Source: Frateuria_A sp035944355 (GTDB taxonomy: Bacteria > Pseudomonadota > Gammaproteobacteria > Xanthomonadales > Rhodanobacteraceae). Taken from it: DNA of 64,000 nt. The position numbers and the translations under genes were made by a program. Each line of letters opens with the position of its first letter. Position 1 is the first letter of the stretch. The notes under the pieces are model-generated. The model saw only the letters and a list, made by a program, of their open reading frames with translations, searched no databases and was not told the origin of the DNA. The stretch is taken from positions 18,269-82,268 of the forward strand of contig NZ_DASZBH010000006.1 in assembly GCF_035944355.1 (NCBI RefSeq). The letters run 5' to 3'. Of this stretch, positions 9,197 to 17,985 are shown in pieces.

Positions 9197-9328
9197 GGGG
9201 AATGGGGAACGGGGAACAGGGAACGTGAGAAGTCCGGGCAAGCGCCCCGTTGCGCTTCGATCGGGGCGATCGCGCGACCTGCTGCCGGACCCTATGCGTT
9301 CCCCGTTCCCTGTTCCCTGTTCCCCGTC
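9197..9328. repeat. Inverted array of GGGAAC-type heptamers between guaB and guaA
   Basis: The left arm (9197-9225) is a run of GGGGAAT/GGGGAAC/AGGGAAC units. The right arm (9298-9328) is the reverse complement of the same units (GTTCCCC/GTTCCCT). About 72 bp separate the arms, which could pair into a long hairpin. This type of short intergenic repeat is common in Xanthomonadales genomes. It fills most of the guaB-guaA gap and ends 7 bp before the guaA start, so it could affect guaA translation or intercistronic transcript stability. Confidence 0.75.
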
Positions 9329-9334
9329 GATGCC

Positions 9335-10915
<1,581 letters not shown>

Positions 10916-10976
10916 TCTCAAGCCCTGCCATCAAGGGTTTGCGAGCCCCGGCCTGACAGGCGGGAAGCGTTTGCCG

Positions 10977-11260
10977 CTATGCGTCTTCCCAGTAGTCGAC
11001 CTTGTCGGTGAGGCGTCCTACATACTCGAAGGACCGCTTCTGTTTGGATCCACCCGGCGGGCTTCCTGCAACTACGGCGAACGTGCCTGCGTCCAGGCTC
11101 GCTTGCCCGGTGGCAATTCGATTACGCGGTACCCCGACTTCTTCCCGCCCAGCAACGTCGCCACAGGGCTGACACGGGACGCATAGCGTTCGCCGTGCGT
11201 GGCTGCGTTGAAGCTCAGGTTTCGGAGTGACACCGTGGGGATGGGAGCATCGAGTCCCAT
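10977..11260 (-). pseudogene. Remnant of a cupin-domain protein
   Basis: Two parts of one cupin-like protein are visible in different frames of the minus strand. The upstream part (from about 11260 to 11075) encodes an N-terminus containing SFNAATHGERYASRVSPV and GYRVIELPPGKRAW. The downstream part (about 11075 to 10977) encodes the C-terminal end PPGGSKQKRSFEYVGR followed by LTDKVDYWEDA and a stop. The metal-binding cupin core expected between them (roughly 65-70 codons) is absent, consistent with an internal deletion that also shifted the frame. It overlaps the 3' end of the YciI gene by 46 bp. Identification comes from memory of the family and is moderately certain. Confidence 0.6.
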
Positions 11261-11535
11261 GGGTGGCCGCTGGCAGCCATCGTCGGCTGCCAGCGAATGA
11301 CGGTATAGGCAGCAACGCGGGCCCGGCTGAAAGGGTCTTCCGAGATCCATTGAGAAACCTCTTCCGTGGTTTTCGCGGTGGCGAGTATCACGCCACCCGT
11401 TCGCGGTTCCTTTCTGCCCGAGAGAAGAAAATGGCCGGCCTCATAGTGGCGCGCCAAAAACTCCCGGTGGCGCTCCATGTGCCGGTCAATCTCATCGAGA
11501 GGACGCAGGTAATCCAGCAGAATCAGATAGAGCAT
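11215..11535 (-). CDS. YciI-family protein
   Basis: About 106 residues of the YCII superfamily, small ferredoxin-fold proteins of mostly unknown role. Hallmarks are MLYLILLDYLRPLDEID at the N-terminus, HREFLARHYEAGHFLLSG, and EPRTGGVILA. The conserved His of the family lies in this region. An upstream in-frame ATG at 11550 overlaps the stop of the quinone oxidoreductase gene (TGATG), so translation may begin there, adding five residues. The last 15-20 residues look non-homologous and run into the decayed cupin gene, so the 3' end may have been altered by the same deletion. It is the second gene of a pair with the oxidoreductase. Confidence 0.78.
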   Translation of the reverse strand: MLYLILLDYLRPLDEIDRHMERHREFLARHYEAGHFLLSGRKEPRTGGVILATAKTTEEVSQWISEDPFSRARVAAYTVIRWQPTMAASGHPWDSMLPSPRCHSET

Positions 11536-11549
11536 CGCTTGTTTTCCCA

Positions 11550-12560
11550 TCAAGGCCGCAAAAGAATGGATCCGGCCGACGCGCCGGATTCGAGCGCGCG
11601 ATGCGCTTCGGCCGCCTTGGCGAGGGGAAACACGGCGCCGATGTGGGCCTTCATGCCGTGCTTTAGGCCGTCAAAGGTGGCCGCCGCACCCTCCCGGTAT
11701 AGGGCTTGATCGGACATGAAGCGAAACACCCCTGGGCGCGACAGCGCCACCGAGCGCGTTGGGCCAAGCATGGACCAGTCGATGGGGCCAGGATCGCCGC
11801 CAACCTGTCCGATACTGGCGGCCATACCGAACGGTCGGACGACGGACAGGGTATCGGCCAGCGTCTTCCCGCCGATACCGTCAATGGCATAGTCGACGCC
11901 ACGTCCGTCGGTAAGCCTTCTCACCTCTTCTACGAAGTCCTGCTCGTGATACAGGATCGGATGATCGAGTCCGTATTGTTTGGCAAGGGCCGCCTTTGCC
12001 TGGCTTCCGACCGTGCCGATGACGCTCGCCCCAAGCCTCTTCGCCCACTGCAGCAACACGAGCCCAAGTCCGCCCGCCGCCGCATGGATCAGGATCGTGT
12101 CGCCGCTCTGCACCGGATAGACGTGCGCCAACAACATCTGGGCCGTAATTCCCCGCAACAGAAGCGCCCCGACGTCATCGTCAGCGAGGCCGTCCGGCAC
12201 GTGCAGCAGCCGCGACGCGGGAATATTGCGTGCGCTTGCGTAGCTACCCACCGGCGGACCGGCGTAGGCGACGCGCTGCCCCGGTTCAATCCCCCTGACC
12301 TCCGCGCCGACGGCCTCGACGATGCCGACCGCTTCCACGCCGAGCCCGGAGGGAAGGTCCGGCAAGGCATACACGCCGGTCCGATAATAGATGTCGACGA
12401 AGTTGACGCCGATGGCGGTGTGGCGCACGCGGACTTCGTTCTTGCCGGGCGCGGGAAGTAAGAAATCCCTCGCCTTCAGTTGGGAAACGTCGCCGTATCG
12501 TTCGACTACGACCTCGGTCGCGTTGGACTGGCAAACCTGATGAATGGATTCCATAACCAT
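11550..12560 (-). CDS. Quinone oxidoreductase (zeta-crystallin-like, MDR superfamily)
   Basis: A 336-residue NADPH-dependent oxidoreductase of the medium-chain dehydrogenase/reductase family, QOR branch. The N-terminal GroES-like domain has VRVRHTAIGVNFVDIYYRTG and GVEAVGIVEAVG. The Rossmann domain has GDTILIHAAAGGLGLVLLQWAKRLGA, the AAGGxG nucleotide-binding loop. No zinc-binding cysteines are present, as expected for quinone reductases. Likely starts are the ATGs at 12560 or 12554; much longer in-frame versions run into the divergent LysR gene. A divergent LysR-type gene is the probable regulator, and the yciI-like gene is coupled downstream. Confidence 0.9.
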   Translation of the reverse strand: MVMESIHQVCQSNATEVVVERYGDVSQLKARDFLLPAPGKNEVRVRHTAIGVNFVDIYYRTGVYALPDLPSGLGVEAVGIVEAVGAEVRGIEPGQRVAYAGPPVGSYASARNIPASRLLHVPDGLADDDVGALLLRGITAQMLLAHVYPVQSGDTILIHAAAGGLGLVLLQWAKRLGASVIGTVGSQAKAALAKQYGLDHPILYHEQDFVEEVRRLTDGRGVDYAIDGIGGKTLADTLSVVRPFGMAASIGQVGGDPGPIDWSMLGPTRSVALSRPGVFRFMSDQALYREGAAATFDGLKHGMKAHIGAVFPLAKAAEAHRALESGASAGSILLRP

Positions 12561-12643
12561 GTTGCTCTTTTGCCCAGGGAAATTGCGCGGCAAGATTGCA
12601 CTGGCCACGACTGCCCAGCCACCCCGAATCGCGAGCATCTGTT

Positions 12644-13555
12644 GTGCAAAAACGCACAAGCCTGAATTCTTCAAGCGGACACCGCCTTCAATGGGACGAC
12701 GTCCGTTATTTCCTGGAGTTGGCGAGACTGGGCAGCCTGTCGGCCGCGGCGAGGACGCTAGGCGTGGAGCACTCGACGGTTGCCAGGCGCATCGAATCGC
12801 TGGAGCAATCCCTGGGCATACGGGTATTCGACCGTCTGGCCAGGGGATGGTCACTTACACGAGAGGGCGAGATCCTGACCGCACAGGCTCAACGCCTGGA
12901 CGACGAGGCACAGGCATTTTCCCGTGCGGCGCTGGGCGCGGCGTCCCTGCGTGGCACCGTGCGGCTTTCCGCACCGCCGGTATTTGGGAGCCATTTTCTC
13001 GTGCCAAAGCTGGCTGCGGTCCGGTCGCAATGGCAGAACATTGATCTGCAGGTCATCGGCGAATCAAGGGATGCCAATCTGTTCCGGAGCGAAGCCGATC
13101 TGGCCATACGTCTCTTACGGCCGACGGCACCGGGCCTGACCGCTCGTCGCCTCGGTGAGCTGGGCTACGGCGCCTACGCTGCGCACGGTTACACCAGCCG
13201 CCCCGCCGGGGAATGGGAGTTCCTCGGTTACGACGACAGGCTCAGGCATGTGCCGCAGCAGCGCTGGATCGAGCAGGTAGCCGGCGATAGGCCCTTCGTG
13301 TTGCGGAGTAACGACCTGGCGGCCTTGGCGCAAGCGGCACGGGCGGGATTGGGCATAGCGGCGCTTCCCCATTTCCTTGCGGCCGGCGACGCCACACTGG
13401 CGCTTCTGTCCACCGCGGAGTGTCCTGCTCCACGACCGCTGTGGCTGGTGATGCATCCGGACGTCAAGCGATCACCGCGAGTCCGCCGGGTGGCTGACGT
13501 GCTCATCGCCCTGGTGGGCGACATGAAAAACCTGCTGCTGGATGGCACGTGCTGA
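12644..13555 (+). CDS. LysR-family transcriptional regulator
   Basis: About 303 residues. The winged helix-turn-helix lies at the N-terminus (WDDVRYFLELARLGSLSAAARTLGVEHSTVARRIESLE), followed by a periplasmic-binding-like effector domain with PPVFGSHFLVPKLAAVR and ARAGLGIAALPHFLA. No ATG is available upstream of the HTH, so GTG at 12644 is the most plausible start; TTG at 12596 is possible. It is divergent from the quinone oxidoreductase with an 84-bp shared promoter region, the classic arrangement of a LysR protein with its target. The effector is unknown. Confidence 0.88.
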   Translation: MQKRTSLNSSSGHRLQWDDVRYFLELARLGSLSAAARTLGVEHSTVARRIESLEQSLGIRVFDRLARGWSLTREGEILTAQAQRLDDEAQAFSRAALGAASLRGTVRLSAPPVFGSHFLVPKLAAVRSQWQNIDLQVIGESRDANLFRSEADLAIRLLRPTAPGLTARRLGELGYGAYAAHGYTSRPAGEWEFLGYDDRLRHVPQQRWIEQVAGDRPFVLRSNDLAALAQAARAGLGIAALPHFLAAGDATLALLSTAECPAPRPLWLVMHPDVKRSPRVRRVADVLIALVGDMKNLLLDGTC

Positions 13556-13692
13556 CTATCACCGCGTAGACCTTCCATCGAACGAACTCGGGCACGTGCG
13601 TGCCTCCGAAGGCTTGCAGGTAGCCCAGAAGCTGTCCCTAGTCGCCAAGCTTCAGTGTTCGAATGGTCGGGCAACCCGGAGCCGGGGGCGGC

Positions 13693-13698
13693 TACAAT
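13693..13698 (+). promoter_or_regulatory. Possible -10 element of tadA
   Basis: TACAAT lies 36 bp upstream of the tadA start. No clear -35 hexamer accompanies it. The 179-bp gap between the LysR gene and tadA otherwise shows nothing recognisable. Confidence 0.3.
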
Positions 13699-13734
13699 GC
13701 CGGCCCGCCTGCATCGCCGCCATCGCGCGTGTCC

Positions 13735-14223
13735 ATGACCGAGTTCCTCCCGCCGACCGCTACGACGTTCTCGCCCGAGGACGAATCCTGCATGCGCCGC
13801 GCGTTGCAGTTGGCCGCCCACGCGCGCGATGCGGAAAACGAGGTGCCGGTCGGTGCGGTGCTGGTGCACGAAGGCCAGATCGTCGGGTTGGGCTGGAACC
13901 GCAACATCACCCTGCACGATCCCACGGCACACGCCGAGATCATGGCCTTGCGTGCGGCCGGCGAGAAGCTGGCCAACCACCGCATCGTCGGCGCCACCCT
14001 GTACGTGACGCTGGAGCCGTGCGCGATGTGCGCGATGGCGCTAGTGCACGCGCGGATCGGCCGGGTGGTGTATGCGGCCACCGATCCCAAGACCGGCGCG
14101 GCCGGCAGCGTGTTCGACACGCTGGTGTCCGACCGGCACAACCACCGCGTGCTGGTGCAGGGTGGGTTGCTCGCCGCCGAGTCCGGCGAGATGCTGCGGG
14201 AGTTTTTTCGCTCGCGGCGGTGA
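13735..14223 (+). CDS. tadA: tRNA-specific adenosine deaminase TadA
   Basis: A 162-residue zinc deaminase that converts A34 of tRNA-Arg(ACG) to inosine. The catalytic HAE motif is at residues 66-68 and the zinc-binding PCAMC at 95-99. The substrate-binding segment AGSVFDTLVSD...HNHRVLVQGG is typical of TadA. I chose the ATG at 13735 (MTEFLPP); an in-frame ATG at 13792 would remove the first helix partially. It converges with the hybrid kinase gene, with only 19 bp between stops. Confidence 0.93.
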   Translation: MTEFLPPTATTFSPEDESCMRRALQLAAHARDAENEVPVGAVLVHEGQIVGLGWNRNITLHDPTAHAEIMALRAAGEKLANHRIVGATLYVTLEPCAMCAMALVHARIGRVVYAATDPKTGAAGSVFDTLVSDRHNHRVLVQGGLLAAESGEMLREFFRSRR

Positions 14224-14242
14224 AGTCCGGGCCGGATTGCGG

Positions 14243-15934
14243 CTACCGGTCCAGCGCCGCCCTGATCCGCCTCGCCAGCGCCTGCCCGGTGAAAGGTTTC
14301 GGGAGGAGGTCCACATTCGCATCCAGCCGGCCGTCCCGGAGAATGGCGTTGCGCGCATAGCCGGACGTGTAAAGCACCTTCAGGCCGGGGCGGCGCTGCC
14401 GCGCTTCCTCGGCGAGCTGGCGGCCGTCCAAGCCTCCGGGAAGGACCATGTCGGTGAAGAGCAGGTCGACCTCGGGCTCGCGCTGGAGCAGCGCCAGGCC
14501 AGTCGCCGCATCAGGCGCGGCCAGTACGCGATAGCCCAGCTCGAGCAGCACCGTTGCCGAATAGGTCAGAAGATCGGCGTGGTCTTCCACCAGCAGGACG
14601 GTTTCGCTCCCACGCGGCGCCGGGTTCTCCAGGTCCGGATCCGCAGGGTCCGCTGAGCGAGCATCCAGGCAGCGCGGGAGGTAGAGCTTGACCGTCGTAC
14701 CCTGGCCAAATTCGCTGTAGATGCGCACGTGGCCGCCGGACTGGCGGGCGAACCCATACACCTGGCTCAAGCCCAGACCCGTTCCCTTGCCCACGTCCTT
14801 GGTGGTGAAGAACGGCTCGAAGGCCTTCTGCAGAACCGTCTGATCCATGCCGTGTCCGGTATCGCTGACGGCTATGAGGACGTAGTGACCTGCCGATAAA
14901 GGCTCGGGGACCGAGGCGACGTAGTCCTCATCGAGGCAGGCGTTGCTCGTCTCGATGGTCAGGCGCCCGCCCTCGGGCATCGCATCGCGGGCATTGACCG
15001 CCAGGTTCACCAAGGCGTTTTCCAGCTCCCCCGCATCCGCCATCGCGGACCACAGACCGCCTCCGGCGACGGTTTCCAGCGCGATGGTCGCGCCGAGCGT
15101 GCGTTGCAGGAGATCCGCCAGGCCGGTGATCAGGCGGCTGGCGTCGGTGGATCGAGGCTGGAGAGGTTGGCGCCGCGCGAAGGCGAGCAGGCGCGAGGTC
15201 AGCGTGGCGGCCCGTTGGGCGCCGTGACGAGCCATCGTGACGGCGCGCTCCATCCTGGCCCGCGCGTCTTTCGCCGGGCTCGCAAGCTGCCGTTCGATCG
15301 TTTCCAGACCGCCAAGAATGACGGTCAGCAGGTTGTTGAAGTCGTGCGCCACACCGCCGGTGAGCTGGCCGATCGCCTCCATTTTCTGCGCCTGGCGTAG
15401 CCGGTTTTCCACCTCCTGTCGCTGCGCGAGCTCCTCGGCGACGCGCGTTTCGAGCGTGCCTGCCAGCTCCCGCATTTCGGCCGTGGCGACGTCGGCGCGT
15501 CGGCGTGCCTCCAGCAATTCCTGCTCGTAGCGCCGCCGGTCGCGCGCCCGCATCACGGTGATGCGGATGGCCAGCGTGCGGCCGTCCGTATCGCGTCGCT
15601 CACGCGCGTTGACCAGCACCGGCATGACCGTGCCGTCGGCACTCCGCAGATCCAGCGCGACCTCGTCGAAGGCGCCCTGCATGCGCAGGAGAGGAGCGAA
15701 ATGCGTTTCGTAGTAAATCTTGCCGGCGATGGACAGCAGCTCGGGGAAGCGGCGACCGGCCAATCGCCCGGGCTCCACGCCGAGCCAGTCGGCCAGGGTG
15801 TGGTTGACGCGGTCGATGCGACCTTCCGGTCCGGCGACCAGGTAGCCGCAGGGCGCATGTTCGAAGAGATCATGCAGCTCTGCGTCGCCAGCGCAGGCTG
15901 GCGACGCAGTGGTGACTGCATCAGAGGAAGGCAT
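14243..15934 (-). CDS. PAS hybrid histidine kinase (PAS-HisKA-HATPase-REC)
   Basis: A 563-residue soluble sensor. Residues about 20-135 form a PAS domain whose pattern (HAPCGYLVAGPEGRI, ADWLGVEP, YYETHFAPLLRMQGAFDEVAL, DGTVMPVLVNA) closely resembles, from memory, the PAS domain of Bacillus RsbP. A coiled coil follows, then HisKA with phosphoacceptor H197 (GGVAHDFNN). HATPase has NLAVNARDAMPEGG, DTGHGM and GTGLGLSQVYGF. A C-terminal receiver has the phosphate-accepting Asp at about 495 (FTDMVLPGG) and Lys in PKPF. The start at 15934 lies 14 bp inside the end of the RsbQ-like hydrolase gene, implying coupled translation and a shared pathway. Confidence 0.92.
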   Translation of the reverse strand: MPSSDAVTTASPACAGDAELHDLFEHAPCGYLVAGPEGRIDRVNHTLADWLGVEPGRLAGRRFPELLSIAGKIYYETHFAPLLRMQGAFDEVALDLRSADGTVMPVLVNARERRDTDGRTLAIRITVMRARDRRRYEQELLEARRRADVATAEMRELAGTLETRVAEELAQRQEVENRLRQAQKMEAIGQLTGGVAHDFNNLLTVILGGLETIERQLASPAKDARARMERAVTMARHGAQRAATLTSRLLAFARRQPLQPRSTDASRLITGLADLLQRTLGATIALETVAGGGLWSAMADAGELENALVNLAVNARDAMPEGGRLTIETSNACLDEDYVASVPEPLSAGHYVLIAVSDTGHGMDQTVLQKAFEPFFTTKDVGKGTGLGLSQVYGFARQSGGHVRIYSEFGQGTTVKLYLPRCLDARSADPADPDLENPAPRGSETVLLVEDHADLLTYSATVLLELGYRVLAAPDAATGLALLQREPEVDLLFTDMVLPGGLDGRQLAEEARQRRPGLKVLYTSGYARNAILRDGRLDANVDLLPKPFTGQALARRIRAALDR

Positions 15935-16718
15935 CGATCGCGGCCACGGTCTCAGCGGGCGCACTGAGGTTGGGACAATGGCCGGTGGCCTGCATCAGGA
16001 CCAGATGGCTGCCGGGGAGCCGGTCGTGCACGTAGCGGCCGACGCTTTCCGGTGCGATCACGTCATCCATGCATTGAAGCACCAGTGCGCGGGCCGTCAG
16101 CCCGTCGAGGTCAGCCCGATTGTCCGAGAGGAACGTGGTACGCGCGAAATGGCGCGCGATCTCTGGATCGGAGCGGCAGAAGCTGTTGGTCAATTCCTCT
16201 GCGAGTTCGGGGCGGTCGCCGTTTCCCATGATGACCGGCGCCATGTTCTGCGACCAGCCCATGTGGTTGCTGTCCAGGAAGTCGAGCAACTCATCGATCT
16301 GTTCTGCGGAGAAGCCACCTATGTAACCAGTCTCAGGCTCGTCGATATAACGCGGCGAAGGGCCGACCAATATCATGTCGCTGAACAGTTCCGGTGCCTG
16401 CCGCAAAGCCAGGACACCGATCATGGCGCTGACGGAATGCCCTACGAACACGCCGTCGCGCACGTCCAGCTCACGGCAGAGCGTTACCACGTCCTGAGCG
16501 TAGCCCTCCAGTGAGCCATGCCGTTCGCGGTCGAACGCAGAGAGGTCCGACTGGCCCGCGCCGATATGGTCGAACAGCACCACGCGGAAGCGATCCTCGA
16601 AAGCCGGCGCCACCCAGCGCCACATGTTCTGGTCGCAGCCGAAGCCATGGGCAAAAACCATCGTGCGGGTCCCGCGACCGCTGATGCGTACGTTGTGGCG
16701 AGTCAGGATGTCCGGCAT
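15921..16718 (-). CDS. RsbQ-like alpha/beta hydrolase (PAS-sensor partner)
   Basis: A 265-residue alpha/beta hydrolase very similar along its length to B. subtilis RsbQ as I recall it: HGFGCDQNMWRWVAPAF, LFDHIGAGQSDLSAFD, GYAQDVVTLC, GHSVSAMIGVLA, LQCMDDVIAPESVG and ATGHCPNLSAPAET. The catalytic triad is Ser95 (GHSVS), Asp219 and His247. RsbQ is required for RsbP activity in the energy-stress branch of sigma-B control and is thought to supply a small hydrophobic ligand to the RsbP PAS domain. Here the downstream coupled gene has a similar PAS fused to a histidine kinase instead of a phosphatase. Confidence 0.92.
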   Translation of the reverse strand: MPDILTRHNVRISGRGTRTMVFAHGFGCDQNMWRWVAPAFEDRFRVVLFDHIGAGQSDLSAFDRERHGSLEGYAQDVVTLCRELDVRDGVFVGHSVSAMIGVLALRQAPELFSDMILVGPSPRYIDEPETGYIGGFSAEQIDELLDFLDSNHMGWSQNMAPVIMGNGDRPELAEELTNSFCRSDPEIARHFARTTFLSDNRADLDGLTARALVLQCMDDVIAPESVGRYVHDRLPGSHLVLMQATGHCPNLSAPAETVAAIDAFL

Positions 16719-16790
16719 GGGCCCTCGGAAAAAAGCGTAACAGCCGATGTTAGCCCCTCGAGGTTAACCCGGTGTATGCGCGCAGATCCG

Positions 16791-17600
16791 TCAGGCCAGC
16801 AGGAATGCCAGCGCGTCCGCGCAGGGCTGTTCGACTTTCAGGCTCAATAGGGGGTCAGCTCGCGTCCTTCCCAGGTTCACTGCCGCCACCGGCTTGCCGG
16901 CGCGGGCGGCCGCATGCACGAAGCGGTAGCCGGAGAACACCATCAGCGAAGAACCGACCACCAGCACGGCGTCGGCCGCTTCCAGTCCCTGCAACGCATC
17001 GGCCACGCGATCGCGCGGCACGTTCTCGCCATAGAACACCACGTCGGGCTTGAGCACGCCGCCGCAGTCGGGGCAGGGCGGCACCACGAACCGGTCGAAA
17101 TCCAGCCGTTCCAGGTCCGCATCGCCGTCGGGCGCCTCCGCGGCCTCCAGAGAGGCCCATGCAGGGTTCAGGCGTTCGAGTTCCTGCTGCAGTTCCGCGC
17201 GGGGCAGGCGATGGTCGCAGCCCATGCAGCGCACCTGGTCCAGCCGTCCATGCAGGTCGACCACCTGGCGGCTGCCCGCGCGCTGATGCAGCCCGTCCAC
17301 GTTCTGGGTCACCAGCAAGCCGACGTGGCCCTGTGCCTCCAGCTGCCGCAGGGCGTGATGGGTGCCGTTGGGCACCGCGCGGCCGAAGTGTCGCCAGCCG
17401 ACCAGGCTGCGCGCCCAGTAGCGTTTGCGCACGCGCTCCTCGCCCATGAAGGCCTGGAACATCACCGGCGGCGTACGCTTCCAGGCGCCGTCGGCGTCGC
17501 GGTAGTCGGGAATGCCCGAGTCGGTGCTGCAACCGGCGCCGGTGAGCACGAACAGGCGGCGGTGGCTGTGGATGAAGCGGGCGAGCGGAGCGGCATGCAT
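16791..17600 (-). CDS. Sir2-family NAD-dependent protein deacetylase (SIRT4-like class II)
   Basis: A 269-residue sirtuin removing acyl groups from lysines with NAD+. The NAD-binding GAGCSTDSGIPDYRD motif lies at residues 21-35, followed by TQNVDGLHQRAG and the catalytic His in VVDLHGRL. The structural zinc site is CMGC plus CPDC. VVGSSLMVFSGYRF and the AVNLG region complete the Rossmann fold. The ATG at 17600 gives a normal length. It is divergent from the DUF3606-glgE operon. No substrate partner is obvious nearby; the usual candidate, acetyl-CoA synthetase, is not in the window. Confidence 0.93.
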   Translation of the reverse strand: MHAAPLARFIHSHRRLFVLTGAGCSTDSGIPDYRDADGAWKRTPPVMFQAFMGEERVRKRYWARSLVGWRHFGRAVPNGTHHALRQLEAQGHVGLLVTQNVDGLHQRAGSRQVVDLHGRLDQVRCMGCDHRLPRAELQQELERLNPAWASLEAAEAPDGDADLERLDFDRFVVPPCPDCGGVLKPDVVFYGENVPRDRVADALQGLEAADAVLVVGSSLMVFSGYRFVHAAARAGKPVAAVNLGRTRADPLLSLKVEQPCADALAFLLA

Positions 17601-17769
17601 GAGCCAAGTATGGCGGCGGCCGCGGCGCATTGCGCGCCCCGCACGAGGGGCCTGCGCGCGCCCCGCCACGCCATGGTTTACGCCTGTCTCATCTTTCCGT
17701 GACAGCACCTTCAACGCACCCACACGAAGATGGCGGTGCTGCCGCAACACTGCGGCCACGGGTGACGCG

Positions 17770-17985
17770 ATGAACCAGTCCGACCGGACCTTGAGCACCA
17801 TCAACGATAGGGATCCGTTCGCCATGCGGTACTGGTCCAAGCAGTTGCGCGTATCCGAGCGCGACCTGCGCGAGGCGATCGCGGCGGTCGGCACCAGCAC
17901 GCAGGCGGTGCGCCAGTACACCAGCCGGCCGCAGGCCAGCCACGCGGGCCAGCCGCGCGGCGCCAGCCGCCGCCGCGACGATTGA
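17770..17985 (+). CDS. DUF3606 small protein
   Basis: A 71-residue protein whose centre (DPFAMRYWSKQLRVSERDLREAIAAVG) matches the DUF3606 family, small proteins of unknown function often preceded by stress or transport genes. The C-terminal 20 residues are basic and low in complexity. The stop codon TGA overlaps the glgE start (TGATG), so it is the first gene of the trehalose/alpha-glucan operon. No function can be assigned. Confidence 0.75.
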   Translation: MNQSDRTLSTINDRDPFAMRYWSKQLRVSERDLREAIAAVGTSTQAVRQYTSRPQASHAGQPRGASRRRDD

